From Portulaca oleracea (taxonomy: Eukaryota; Streptophyta; Magnoliopsida; Caryophyllales; Portulacaceae), in the NCBI GenBank assembly GCA_029582165.1, contig CM055876.1:25405817-25469816 (forward strand): a stretch of DNA of 64,000 bases, read 5' to 3'. Of this stretch, positions 9,916 to 21,491 are shown in pieces. The first letter of the stretch is position 1; each line of letters begins with the position of its first letter. A program made the translations under genes and the position numbers. The notes beneath the pieces are model-generated. The model saw only the letters and a list, made by a program, of their open reading frames with translations, did no database searches and was not told the origin of the DNA.

Positions 9916-12900
9916 TCAAGCAGCGGAGGGAGCAGTGACGAAGTTGACAGCGCCGGCAGCCTCCGAGAGGGCTTCTCTGAAGGGCTTCAAGTCAACGGGT
10001 TCGGCCGGGACGTAGTCCAGAGATGGGTCGTTATAGATGTCCCACCATTTGTTGACCAGCATCTTGATGTCTTCTCTGTCCATGTTCTCCTCCTCCCCGG
10101 TGTACCTCCATGGCTTGGACCCTGCCGCACAATAGTGCACCACCTTCACCTTGTTTAAGTCCACCTTGTCTGGGTGTCTCCATAGGAAGGCCAGCACTAG
10201 GTTGTAATCTATTGGGAGTGGCTTCAGCTTGTCCTTGAAGAACATGTTCAGGAAGTCCTGCATTCATAATCATAATCCAACCGTAAATCCCCGTTAGTAA
10301 ACACATAAAATAATACTACTAAAGATTTCTTTTTTCAAGAAAAAGAAACCACTAAGAAAGCGCTAGATTCTCAAATTTTCCTAATAAATTGGTAAATTTG
10401 AAAATTAACTGGTTTCATATTTAAAGTTGTCAAAACAACCATATTAATATTTCATAAAAACAATAGATGTGACAACCAAATCAACTTTTAACGGATATTT
10501 CATCTTAGTCCCTGCTTTTTTTACAGTGCGAATGTGATGTCATTGTTTACCGAAAATTGTGATGAAATATGAAAAGTTATAAAACAAATGGAAGGTGCGA
10601 TTGTGGTGCCATTGGCTCCGAAAAATTGTGATGGAATGTGAAAAGTTATGGAACAAATAGAAGATGGTGTGATATATTTTAATTTAAAAATAATTAAAGA
10701 TAGTTGAAAATAAAATAAAAATTTTAATTTTTTTTGAAAGTTTTCACTTTTAATAAAAAAGTAGAAAATTATGATAAATTATGGTGAAAGTTGGAAATTT
10801 ACAATACATTGTGGAACCACGGAACCACAAACAATCGCACCAGAAAAAAGAACAGGCCGGACGAAATGATAGTTTGATACATATCATAATCATCATTAAA
10901 TAACTTATATGAATCACATTAGTAACAAATAACATAGAGAAAAATTTCAGCAAACACGTACACTTTTAAAAACAAGTACCTTGATCACACCCTTTTGAAG
11001 CAACCATTTAAATAGCTACTCCAAATAGTTAATATTTATTTACCTAAGAGGAGTATATTAATTTACCTGCTCGGCGAAGGAGGTGGGAGGGGTGACTTTG
11101 AGGGTGTCAAGGAGGGCGTTGTAGGTGGCGATGCTAGGCTCGTGTACAAAGAATCCAGCGTTGAAGTACAGTGCAGGAGGTGGGCCCAGCTCGGCCGGCC
11201 ACTGTACCCTCTCCGGGCATTGCTGGCAGTACCCTATCTTGTACTGAGGTGTCTTGCTCCACGATGCCTCGCAGAAACAGTCTAACACCGCGTAGAAGTA
11301 CCCATCTGGTAGATCAAACAGATGGTCTATGTTTTCATACACTTGAATGTCCCCGTCCAGATATATCATTTTCTCATACTCCACAAACTGCACCATATTT
11401 TTACAGGAGGAAAAAAAAAATATTAGTCCCCTTATAGTCTTATAGACCTAATCAGATATTTAAGAGGTACTGCATATTACTCCTTCAGTCCCAAATAAAT
11501 TATCTATGTTTAATTTTGTAGGTCAAAATTTCTAAACTTTGACCATTAATTTAACAAATTATATATGAAGTTATTATACAAGACTACCATTATTAGATTT
11601 GTGATGAAATATATTTTTACTTAAATACAATATTATTAATCTTAATTAGATAAAACATGAAAAATTAGAAGTCAAAATATTGCATTGCAGACCATAAAAA
11701 AGTTAAATGGACAAATTAATTATGACTCTAGATAGACCATCTCAACTTTTCGCCTGCCGTCATTGTCGGACACTCGGACTATCAATATTTTATGGGTGAT
11801 GACATGTGTTTTGCCCAAGACACTAGTTAAGTGTCTTGTTCCTTATAAAACTAATACTTATTATTATTTTTAACCCCAATTTTTTTGACAGATACTGTTA
11901 ATTATCAATTATAAAAAGTTTAGAATGTGTTGGCCACACCAACAATTAAAATTGACACCCTAATAAATGAACCCCATCCATTGAACATATTTTAGACATC
12001 TTTTTGTAAAATTTAAAAATATAGATAAAAGTGTGATTTTATACCATTTATATATATTATTATTATTATAGTTATAAAAGTCAATCATATAACTTTTTTC
12101 TAATTTAATTTACAAATATATAAATTTTCTATAATAACAAGACACATAAAATGTATCTTGCAGAAGACATTTATCATTTTCGATATTTTATAGATCTATC
12201 TTTTAATTGTCGTATAGACTTATGAAATACAACGCAATTAATTTTATGGCTTTTCTCATGCATCGGCAATTTTATAGAGACTCAGATTAATGAACAGCAA
12301 TTTGTTAGATCAAATGTTAAAAGTATATATATGACCACAATATTATTAACAGATTCATCATAATTCAACCAACAATAATTATTAAAATGCGTAGCCAAAT
12401 GTTATTTCCTAGAGAAATCAACAATTTGGCAATCTTAATTCTTCTTAAGAATCGAATCCCACATTGAGGGGGTCCAAGAAAGCGTAATTCAGGGACCCCA
12501 CGGCCCTAGTACGTGAAATGGACACGCCAACTAGAACCAAAACGTACGGGGCCAAAACAAAAAAGGAATAAGAATGAGAGAAATATACCTCCCAAATACG
12601 GAGCTTGGAATAGTTGATGACGTAGTAGGCATGCGCATACTGACACTCAAACTCCGCCGGTGGGTGTACGGGCTCGATCTCCCTGACAATACATCCCTGC
12701 GCCACCAGTTGACGGCGGTGCTCCTCCGGCACATCCGGTAGCACCGCCACAACAAGCGGGTACGCCGCCTTGACCTTCCTCAAACCCTTGGCCAGCCCCA
12801 CCACTCCCTTCACGTAGTCCCCGTTTCCCGCCAAGAATGTCACGTAGGCCCGCCCGGCCCGGCTCACTCCCTTGGTGGCGGGGGTCAGTCCGACGGATTC

Positions 12901-12930
12901 GACTCCGGTTTTCACGATCTCGGGCGCCAT
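9916..12930 (-). CDS. GolS: Galactinol synthase, three exons, 334 aa
   Basis: Galactinol synthase transfers galactose from UDP-galactose to myo-inositol, the first committed step of raffinose-family oligosaccharide synthesis in the cytosol. Exons on the minus strand are 12,930-12,589 (residues 1-114), 11,387-11,067 (115-221) and 10,257-9,916 (222-334 plus TGA). All junctions are GT-AG and phase 0; they join WE to FVEYE and EQ to DFLN. GT8 features are visible: DGD at 125-127 (metal and UDP-sugar binding) and HYCAAGSKPW from residue 262 (H, G and K of the HxxGxxKPW motif). The C-terminus APSAA is the diagnostic galactinol synthase pentapeptide. Length is normal for the family and the frame is intact. 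Introns are 1,201 and 809 bp and carry MITEs. Which paralogue this is cannot be told. Confidence 0.96.
10508..10858. mobile_element. PIF/Harbinger-like MITE in galactinol synthase intron 2
   Basis: The ends GTCCCTG..TACAGTGCGA and TCGCACCAGAAAAAAGAACAGG are imperfect inverted repeats. TTA precedes the left end. The interior has the GTG/ATG-rich text of the related elements at 20,858, 34,593 and 55,186. Confidence 0.5.
11480..11731. mobile_element. Stowaway-like MITE in galactinol synthase intron 1
   Basis: The left end CTCCTTCAGTCCCAAATAAA after TA matches the CTCCNTCNGTCCCAAA end of Stowaway elements. The right end is a diverged inverted copy (GGACAAATTAATTATGA). The right limit is approximate. 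Confidence 0.5.
11797..12176. mobile_element. MITE with GATAAATGTCTTG-type ends in galactinol synthase intron 1
   Basis: The right end AAGACATTTATCA is inverted relative to the left TGATGACATGTGTTTTGCC. The interior (CAAGACACTAGTTAAGTGTC, a TTGTTGGTG-like block, a CAATTATAA block) matches the element at 58,001-58,374 and a decayed copy near 60,085-60,440. Confidence 0.6.
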
Positions 12931-13107
12931 GGATGGATGCTTCGGAAACGAGGACTGGGCTTATTGGTTTTACGAAGAGAGGAAAAGATCGATCAGGAAA
13001 TGCTACTGCTTATTACTATTTATTTACTAATATTATTATGAATGCGAGGCTTATCAGTGATGTGCTTGAGCTTGATGAGTCGAGTTATGGAGGGGGAGGA
13101 AGAGGTG

Positions 13108-13116
13108 TTTATATAG
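13108..13116 (-). promoter_or_regulatory. TATA box of galactinol synthase
   Basis: CTATATAAA on the minus strand, about 180 bp upstream of the ATG. It leaves room for a 5' UTR of about 150 bases. Confidence 0.65.
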
Positions 13117-13236
13117 AGGTCGGGAAGGGCCCAAAATGGCTCTAAAAGTGAGGATTAATTGAGTAATAAGGGCGAAATTACGGGAATGGTTGAAAATTTT
13201 CAACCTTAATTGCTTGAGAGATCGACCGATGCAGGA

Positions 13237-13242
13237 CACGTG
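13237..13242 (-). promoter_or_regulatory. G-box / ABRE core (CACGTG)
   Basis: GACACGTGGG context, about 120 bp upstream of the TATA box. Such ACGT cores are bound by bZIP factors including the ABA-responsive ABFs, fitting the drought and ABA response known for galactinol synthase genes. The link to this gene is inferred from position. Confidence 0.5.
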
Positions 13243-13282
13243 GGATGAAGCGGTGATCGGACGGTGGAGGTTGGTTTACCCT

Positions 13283-13295
13283 GAAGGTTCTGGAA
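13283..13295. promoter_or_regulatory. Perfect three-unit heat-shock element
   Basis: GAAGGTTCTGGAA fits GAAnnTTCnnGAA exactly. It lies about 170 bp upstream of the TATA box. Heat-shock-factor control of galactinol synthase genes is established in Arabidopsis, so the site is likely functional. Confidence 0.65.
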
Positions 13296-13535
13296 GTGGG
13301 CCTACAACCTCCCATATGCTTTGGAAGACGCTAGAACATGGGCTGATATACTAGGAACGTATCAATAATTATTTATTTTGGTTGATACGGCCATAAATTT
13401 TGAATTAGGTGAACAAAATACGTAAAAAAAAAAAAAAACTATTACTTTTTTTAAGCGCCAAAAACCATTGCTTTTGGCCCTCCAACTAGGATTTTTGGAA
13501 TAGGTTATTTTCATTTAAGCCCCCTTTTTTTTTAT

Positions 13536-13755
13536 ATAGGTGGTTGTTTTGTGATAATAGTGCGGTGTTGCTTATGTGGTGCGGTGGAATTTGAAAAAGT
13601 GTAGTGAGTTGTGGTGAAAGTTGTGGTAAGTGGGATATGTTAAAAGAGAGTGTGGAAAGTAGAGGAGAAAAGTAAGGAGAAAGAAAAATGAAAAGAGATA
13701 TTAATAATAATTGTGCTGTGATGTGGTGTCCAATGAACAATGTCCAATGAACAAC
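13536..13755. mobile_element. Possible GTGCGGT-family MITE
   Basis: The interior text (GTGCGGTG, TTGTGGTGAAAG, GTGTGGAAAGTAGAGG) resembles the PIF-like MITEs elsewhere in the window. The ends GGTTGTTTTGTG and CAATGAACAACTA are only weakly inverted, so the limits are uncertain. Confidence 0.35.
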
Positions 13756-15440
13756 TATTTTTTAAACTTTAAGGTGAGTATACCGATTATTGGGCCTAGC
13801 GTTTCATCCTTTAGACTAGACCTTTATTTGCTAAGAGCATACTATCTAGTGTAGGTAATGGAAATAAGATTAACTTTTGCTATATAATTGGTGTACTGTC
13901 GGAAATTTACTATCTATTAATAGCATTCAACGAAAAGACGTTGACCAAAAACTTCATGTTGCTGACTTTATCATCCTGGATAAATGTTGGGATATCGACC
14001 GTCTCTCTTGAATTGTTTAGTGGATGTACCTTCAATTTGTTGAATCTTCAATGTTCTTAGTCTTTTAACAACTTTGATGATTTTGTATGCTAGATCACTC
14101 TAGAGGTATGCTGGTGAATCCTGGATGCCCCTTGTGTACTAATGATAATGAAACTATGGATCACATTTTCTTCCATTTTAACTCACTTAGTCAAAGAAAT
14201 GTGGAGAAGTTATTCAATCTTCAATAACATGACATTATATAGTTCTAAGAGTGAGTTTTCTAATATTTTGTATGAGGATATGTTTGGTATATCCATTGTG
14301 AAAATGACTACCTAATTGTTTGTTTCTTACTATTTAGAAAAAAGAATTTAATTTTTAATTTTCATAATGATGATTAAAAGGGCTTATCTTTCCAAATGGA
14401 AGTCAATTGATTAAAAAACAAATAGTCAACTTTGTAATTGGCTATTTCATTTGATGTATATCGATGATGAATGCTGAAGAGATTTAAAGAGAGATCTTTA
14501 CTCCAATGTTTTGGATCATTTAACAGCAAGCATTACTGTAACACCCTAACCCTTTTTGTGGCCCAGAAATAAGAGACGAGTTTATTAAGAAGATGCAAGT
14601 TGGAAATATTAGTAATTTTAATCGTTTTAAGCTACACTTTAATCACATACTTTGATTATTAGAATAAATCTCGCTTAAGAATAGAACATCACCATTATGC
14701 TTCTATATTGATCGACTTATGCACCATATTGGCATGTGACCCGATTGATAATCATTGTTTCATTAGGTGATTATCCACAGATCTCATCCACCGACGTAGT
14801 TTATAGTGCGAATTGACTCTGATATTATTTGTAACAGAAAACACTATAAAGAAATTAATATGTACAGTGCTTATATTTCAAGATAAGCCTATTTTTATAT
14901 GTTTTTCTCTTTTGAGTCTTGCATCCGTACAGGGGTGTGAATTGGGTGAGTATGGATGCATATTGACCATACCCACATTTTATCCATAGATTAGAGAACC
15001 ATACCTAAATTCAACCCATGTCTCTAGATACCCACATGGGTATTACTTCCAAGGATATTGCCCATGGATATTAATGGGTATTGTATATTTGCACAATCAT
15101 CCAAGTATTCAACTAAACATTTTTATTTTGCATTTTAACGTTTTAGATAATAATTTTACATTTGAAGCCCAAAGTTTATATTTGAACTTTTTTAATCTAT
15201 CCTATCATATTATAAGGTTTCAATTCAAATCGTTGAAATTGAATTTTACTTTAAAGTTCCAGTTAGTTTTAACGACAACAAATTTTTATATATGTCGTGA
15301 TATATGTTATCAAATAAAAATATGTCGCAATATTTATTATCAAATAGATGAATTTGTAGCTCAAAAATCAAATTTGAGGTTTCCTCAATCAATACTATCG
15401 AATTACAAAGTTTCCAATCAAATCATTAAAGTTAAATTTC
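13756..15440. other. Intergenic with weak transposon traces
   Basis: TGTAACACCCTAACC at 14,535 looks like an LTR start. CTCTGATATTATTTGTAACA near 14,816 resembles a degenerate inverted primer site next to an LTR. CAGGGGTGTGAATTGGG at 14,931 resembles a hAT end. None could be paired with a partner, so no element is called. No gene was seen. Confidence 0.4.
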
Positions 15441-16543
15441 TCTTTATATTCAGTTTTTTTTTTTTTTATAATTAACGGTCAATAGACCCTTTTATAAATA
15501 GCAAGCTGAGCCAATAAATTAGGCAGACAGCAGAGCATGAAGATACACCACCACGATCAAACTGAGAATCCTTTACAGACAGATCCAAAACCCAAAAGAA
15601 AATAACGAAATGAAACCTAAGCCATTATAAGACAGAACTCTGAGTGTGAATAAACACCAACTAGCTGAAGAACCCATGGTGAAGTCAACAACCCACGCAC
15701 AAACATAGACCAAGTACTGAACCTGAAGTTGAAGCCAAGTATCAAGACCACTCCTGAGAAGACACTTACTGATGCACTTAATTTCACCCATGTTTGGTAC
15801 ATTCAACTTATGAATTATAATTTGAATTGCAGCATGATCAAGATATTATAATCCAAAGACCTCAAAAAACCCCAGCCATAGACATTTTGCAGCACTAAAA
15901 TAATGTTTTCCTTCTGAAAATCAACCAAAATAGATTGTTATGCTCCTTACAGACCAACTGCAGCTGCACCATAGGGACCTTCCTTAGCCTGAGAATGCTG
16001 TTGGAACATCACTGAGACTGCCAGACCAATTGCACTGCCCCCACTATCAGTTAAAGACAGTAGCAGCGGGCTGCACATAAGTGAACAACTGAGCATGTCT
16101 ACATACTCAGGAAGCACAACAGAGCACTTCTTCAAATGCATTAAGAGCTTCCATAAAATTCTGTCACTACTTATAATGCGATGCAAAGAGAACAATACCA
16201 AAGAACCTGAGCCACTTAAAGCAACTTAAACTTATAAACCTTAAAGCACCTACCAACCAAACACCACCCGCACAACGTTTAGAATCAGGAGAAGAAACAC
16301 CAAAGATTAGAAGCTCCCAAAAGAGAAAAGAAAGCAGCATACAGGCAACAACCACAGGGGTTCAACAGACAGACAAGAGATCACTGCACCCACAAATTAA
16401 AGCATAGCAAACAACCGATTTGATGTATTTTCCACCACAGCCCCATTCATGGGACAATCCACTCCTTATTAAAGAAGAGCTTCACTTTCAGAAGGAATAG
16501 AGGGAATGATGCTTAGGTTCAGCTAAGCCCTTGATCACGATAC

Positions 16544-16624
16544 TTATCTGTTTAATGAGGGATTTGATGTATCTCTTTTGTACTTGGACCCAATGCCCCT
16601 CACATTCCAAACTCCGAGCCTCAT
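16544..16624 (-). pseudogene. Truncated LINE ORF2 start (endonuclease N-terminus)
   Basis: ATG at 16,624 reads MRLGVWNVRGIGSKYKR and ends at TAA after 26 codons. WNVRGIG is the first motif of the AP-endonuclease-like domain of plant L1 ORF2. The rest of ORF2 is missing. The start overlaps the ORF1 stop by one base, consistent with termination-reinitiation. Confidence 0.75.
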
Positions 16625-18360
16625 CAGAAAGTTAGACTGCCTTCAGTAGATGAAGACAACGATTTCCTAATGAATTTCCGCCGTCGAAGACTCTCTTGGA
16701 CCTTCTTCTTTTTCCTTTGTGTTGCGACTTTTCCTCCACTCTGCTTTTTGAACTTGACAGTTCTTTTTGGTCTCATAAAACCAGAGTATTCTCCAAAAGA
16801 GATTACTTTTTGAGCAATGTATTCTCTAGCCTTCAAAATTGACTCATCTCCAGATGAAAAAGATTGAATATCATTAATGCTACCATCATTATCAGGCCCA
16901 TCAACCTCATGACCGATCATATTCACAGCCTCCATTCTTTCATTTTCAAGAAGTATAGGATTAATTACTGCCTCAACTGATTTCTCAAGCCCTAAGACAC
17001 CTCCATCTCCCAATGCAGCTGCGACATTAATGAGAGGCTGGTCATATGCCACAGGCATAGTTTCAAGAGCAACTTCGTTAATTGAGACTGATCTCACTTC
17101 CAATTGGGGACTATTCAACCTCTCATTATGTGAATCAACACCTCCTTTACATGCAGAGACCTCTGGTGTTGCGCCTCTTGCACTGTCAACTCCATTGCAT
17201 GACTGAATGGCTTTATTGTTAGGCCAATCCTTAGACTGCCCAACAACCAATTGAGGAGAATTTGGAATATCATTTGATGCAACTTGAACATTTTGAGCAC
17301 CCTCATCATTTAGGTCATCATCACTGGAGGATTCCGAAGTAGAACTCTTATCATTGCCTACATCATGATCTACGGATGGTTGGATAAGATGCGAGCTGAT
17401 CTCTCTAACAAAGATTTTAAAATAGCAATTCTGTATGTCCAGAAGTATTTCACCATTAATCAAACGAAAAACATCAGATTGAATAAGCCCCCTCATAATC
17501 TCAAATTGATTCGTCGAGGAAATACACCAAGTAAGAGATAGCAAACTCCCCCATGGCTGTGTACATCTCTGGAAATTCTCCCATGTCTATCCTTGAGGAG
17601 GGACGCCAATAATATCAACCCATACTCTTCTGGACTCTGCAGTATCATATCTTGACCATGGCTTGATGTCCACAAACCAGTCATTCAATTCCAGAGGATT
17701 TGACACAACTTCATTCATATCCTGAACAGAGGGGAATGTGAGTATGAACTTTACACCACTAAGAGCAGTGATCTTAGATACTGGGCCAAAATTATCCTTG
17801 ACCAAAGAAGCTAGAGAATCAAGGTCTCTAGGGCTGCTAGTCATGCATATGATACTCCTTTGCAACCATTCCTCAAATTCTTCATTCACATTCCCTTTTG
17901 TTCGAAACTTAACGTGCTCTGTTTTCGTTTCAACAGAGTTCTCCTGTGCATGATGTTTCTGAACCCAGACAAGCTTGTTCTTCGTCCTCTTAGCTGCTCC
18001 TTTAGCCCAATCCACAATTAATCGATGACCTCTGACAGGCTTGCCTTTCAATTTCTGAATACAGAGTTCCGCCTCATTGCGCTTCCAGACTTGGATAAAT
18101 CCAAAGTTTCCCCCGGAATGTCTTCTATGAATTACAGCCACAGACTTGATCTTTGCCCATCTCCTGAAAATCCCTCGAAGGCCATATTGATCAAGGTCTC
18201 TTGGTAGATTGCCGACAAAAATGGTTGAGAAATTTGATTTGAACTTTCGACTTCCCAGTCCTCCCTCCTCACTTTCACCTTCCACACTTCCCTGTCCTCC
18301 TTCCTCACTTTCTCTCTCCATCTTTTTCCAATTCCTCTTATTCCTACTAATAATTGGCAA
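16624..18360 (-). pseudogene. LINE ORF1 (RRM-type RNA-binding protein) with one in-frame stop
   Basis: The 579-codon frame on the minus strand is interrupted only by TAG at 17,587-17,589, where WTWENF-like text suggests an original Trp. Residues 47-52 read IFVGNL (RNP2) and 83-91 GGNFGFIQV (RNP1-like), giving an N-terminal RRM. The stretch WFVDIKPW..RRVWVDIIGVP just before the stop is typical of plant LINE ORF1. The C-terminal part is Ser/Asp-rich and ends in a basic cluster with KKKK. ORF1 proteins bind the element RNA. The TGA overlaps the ORF2 start as TGATG. A host RRM gene is an alternative, but the poly(A) tail, target duplication and ORF2 start argue for a LINE. Confidence 0.8.
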
Positions 18361-18446
18361 AGAAAATGATGTTTAACCAAATTCAGACGACTTTATCCTC
18401 CCCTTCTTGGTCTTCGTCATGGGCTTACCCATCTTTATATTCAGTT

Positions 18447-20857
18447 AAACACAATGCAACTTGATATCAAATTCTCATATGGTTAAGACATGAAACGGTG
18501 TACAGAAAACCATGGATAATGGATACGGACACTAAATTATGCATGATCCATATCCACCATGTCAATGTTTTTTTTTTTTCTTTTAACATAGACAAGCAAT
18601 TCAACCCGTCGGACCCTATCTCAAGGGAATAACCCAACAAGCCTGTAACGAACGGTGAACAGAGGTGCTAATGGCCCAAAGCTGGACCCCACTCCTACCC
18701 ACAATATTCTCTGAACAGGTAAGAGAAAAATGTTCTCTCAGAATTCAAACCTTGGAGAATATTAGTAAAAGATGGACCTCTTGCCACTCAGGCAAGAGGT
18801 GATGGACATGATAATGTCCAAGTGGATACCCATTAAATGAGTACAAAATCCATATGATCAACAAATGTATGGCGTGTATCATACTTGCATTCAGGACATT
18901 AATTATGATAACTCCTACTAATATTCTCATTCCTATTCCATTCTAAAAATTGCAAACATATGAATAGTCATTTTGATATATTCAATTCATCATATGATAT
19001 GGTGGCATTGTATAAGAAAAGGATGATTCCTAGTTCATTGATGTAATCCTTTCCTCGCACTTTGTAGGTTTAGGCAGGTCTACAATTCGATTAATCAAGT
19101 GCAATCATAAATCTACTTTAGTATATTTTTATGGAACGTGAATCCTCAAACAGTCTAAAACGAATGTGTAATAAAAAAATGTATATAAATAAATCAAGAA
19201 TTTATGCACATGTAGTTTATACCTAGGAACAATTTAGGTCCTGTTATTTTATGAGGTCTCTCATTTCCCACTCTTATTCATTTTATTCCACATTTTCTAT
19301 ATACTCATATTTTCTTATCCATTTTACATAATATATAAAAAGACATATGTTAATAAATGAGGAGAGTGATGTGACTTGATTTATTTATAATATTTTACTA
19401 AAATTTATATGTTGTATATTTAAAAATTTATATATTTCAATAATATGTTTGACGTTATTTACCTTTATAACATTATCCCACATTTCAGACTTTATCCTAC
19501 CATTATCACATTTCTCACATTCTCTATTCTCTATCCGACTCATGAAAGAACATGGCCTTAATATAGCAAAAAACAACTAAAAGATCATCATATTTTGAAG
19601 TAATCATTTTAAGGGCCTTATATTTTGACAAATAATTGTGAGATGATATTATATTTATTGTAATTATTTATTGGGGACACGGGAAACAATATTTTTTGTG
19701 TTTATGGTTGTTTTAATTGAAGTCGACTATCATTTCATGTCTCAAAAGTTAATAATAAGCCTAATTAACAATAAATTCTACCATTAATGACTTGTGTGTC
19801 GAAAAATAATTTGGAATGTCCCCATAAATAATTACAGCAAAGGTGATGCCAACCCACAGTGCCTTTAAAATAATTACATTAAACTATGAATATCTTTTAG
19901 TTATATTTTACTTAATATAGTTACCATCTTATATGTTTGAAATACTTTATAAAAGTTGTTTGGTTTTAAATTATGGGAGATTTTTCTATCTGAAGCATCA
20001 AGCCTACGATTCTTCCCGGTTGATGTACGTACAAAACCGTGTTTATTAAATTTTTTTATAGAAAAAAAAACATAAGTTAACCCCATGAATGGGGTCATTT
20101 TTCATTTACAAGGAATGTAATATACCATTTGTTTTGTCCATTGGGTAATGGAAAAGGGTAGCAAGTACAAAATATCAGGTGAATGTCATACGGAAAAAGA
20201 TAGAAGAATCTGGCAGAGGGTAGAAGTGGACCCAAGACAAAGGCCCACATAAGCAAACCTAGGCCTTAAAATAAGCATAACTCGGCTTTCATGGGCCCAC
20301 TTGATAGGTTACTTCTTACTCAAATGCAATGACGTCAAAATTGTGGCCCAAATTCATTTTCTGTGAGGGTTAAAAGTCTCCGTCACGGCTGTTAACGAAT
20401 ACTATTTACACATTTGTCACTCCAAGTGGGCTCCACATTTCTTTTTTCCTTTTCTTTTACCTCATTTTCTTCCACATTGTTCCTCGGTCTTCTCTTGATC
20501 GTGTCTGTGAACGTTCATGAAGTTTGCCCTCTTTGAGTGACACTTTCACGCTCTTTGTAGAGGGCAGTGTAAACATCTTGGCTCCTATGTGTTATTTTCA
20601 TTTATTAATTACTATTTGTTTCATTGTCCATATTTTGTTTGCCTAATATGTAGACATAATTTTGTACATTTTTAAGCCGTTTAGGTCGGATCAATGAATT
20701 ATTTTAGATTTGGACCAAATCATCAATTTATAAGGTTCTTGAACAATATTATTCTCGGAATAAAGTAAAAAGACGTGTGTGATTAATGTAGGTTTGATCT
20801 TTACGGAATTTGCAATCAAAATATGAGTTTGGAGATGGTGAGATGCACATATATTTA
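18447..20857. other. AT-rich intergenic stretch
   Basis: No host gene recognised. A poly-T run lies near 18,568-18,580. The left flank probably continues the sequence interrupted by the LINE (before 15,441). Confidence 0.5.
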
Positions 20858-21134
20858 GGCCTTATTCTGTACGTGGTTGGTAAGATGTGGAAATTGTGCG
20901 GTGTGGTGAAATTAGAAAAGTGCGATAAAATGTTGAATGATATGATAAAATTTATGAAAAGTGCGATTGATATTATAAATGAGAAGAGAGGATGTAAAAA
21001 GTGAGAAGAGAGAAAAGTGATGAAATATATTGGTAATAATTATGGTGAAGTGTGGTATAGTATAGTAAAATGTGGAAGAATATTGAGTGACATGGTGAGT
21101 ATGTTGGTACCGCACCGTACAAAAGAACATCGTC
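20858..21134. mobile_element. PIF/Harbinger-like MITE (GTGCGGT family)
   Basis: The left end GGCCTTATTCTGTACG is inverted at the right (CGTACAAAAGAACATCGTC in the complementary sense). TTA duplicates flank it (20,855-20,857 and 21,135-21,137). Confidence 0.6.
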
Positions 21135-21174
21135 TTAGTATCTACATAGTTGGTTTATTGTGCCTCACTATTTA

Positions 21175-21378
21175 GGCCTTGTTCTTTGGTTAAATTATTT
21201 TCAGGTTTAGATGGGTAAATTATAATAAGTTTGGATAAATTGGGATAACTTATAATGCTTTTTCGAGGAATTATGTTTTTAGTGTTGATGTATTTTTGAA
21301 ATTGTGTAAGGTTTGGATAAGTTAGGATAATTATGATAGGTTTGGATAGGTGGTTAAACCTAACCAAAGAACAGGGCT
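21175..21378. mobile_element. PIF/Harbinger-like MITE (GTTCTTTGGTTA family)
   Basis: GGCCTTGTTCTTTGGTTA at the left and its inverted match TAACCAAAGAACAGGGCT at the right, flanked by TTA (21,172-21,174 and 21,379-21,381). A related copy is at 47,331-47,520. Confidence 0.75.
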
Positions 21379-21491
21379 TTAATTCGACTTTCAACTTTTG
21401 TATTTAAAATCACTTTCAGTTTTGGAAATTTATTTCCCTAACAAATTGTGAGCCTATGCTATTTTTTTAATCTAGATTTGTTAAAATATAA

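Larger units (their letters stand above)
15456..18431 (-). mobile_element. L1-type LINE, internally deleted, with 15-bp target duplication
   Basis: The element ends in a poly(A) tail on the minus strand (poly-T, 15,456-15,467). It is bounded by a perfect direct repeat TCTTTATATTCAGTT (15,441-15,455 and 18,432-18,446), the signature of target-primed reverse transcription. It contains ORF1 and only the first 26 codons of ORF2, followed by about 1.1 kb without recognisable reverse transcriptase. At 2,976 bp it is roughly half the length of a full plant L1. Confidence 0.88.

Noticed and set aside
11171..11437. 88-codon plus-strand frame
   Set aside because: It is a shadow of galactinol synthase exon 2 on the other strand.
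12837..13145. 102-codon plus-strand frame
   Set aside because: Shadow of galactinol synthase exon 1 and its promoter region.
14535..14835. Possible solo LTR (TGTAACACCC start) and degenerate inverted primer site
   Set aside because: The two signals do not form a consistent element and no target duplication was found.
14931..15080. hAT-like end CAGGGGTGTGAATTGGG
   Set aside because: No matching right end was found, even after allowing for the LINE inserted at 15,456.
15573..16355. Several minus-strand frames downstream of LINE ORF1
   Set aside because: Hydrophobic low-information text with no LINE ORF2 motif; treated as the LINE 3' region.
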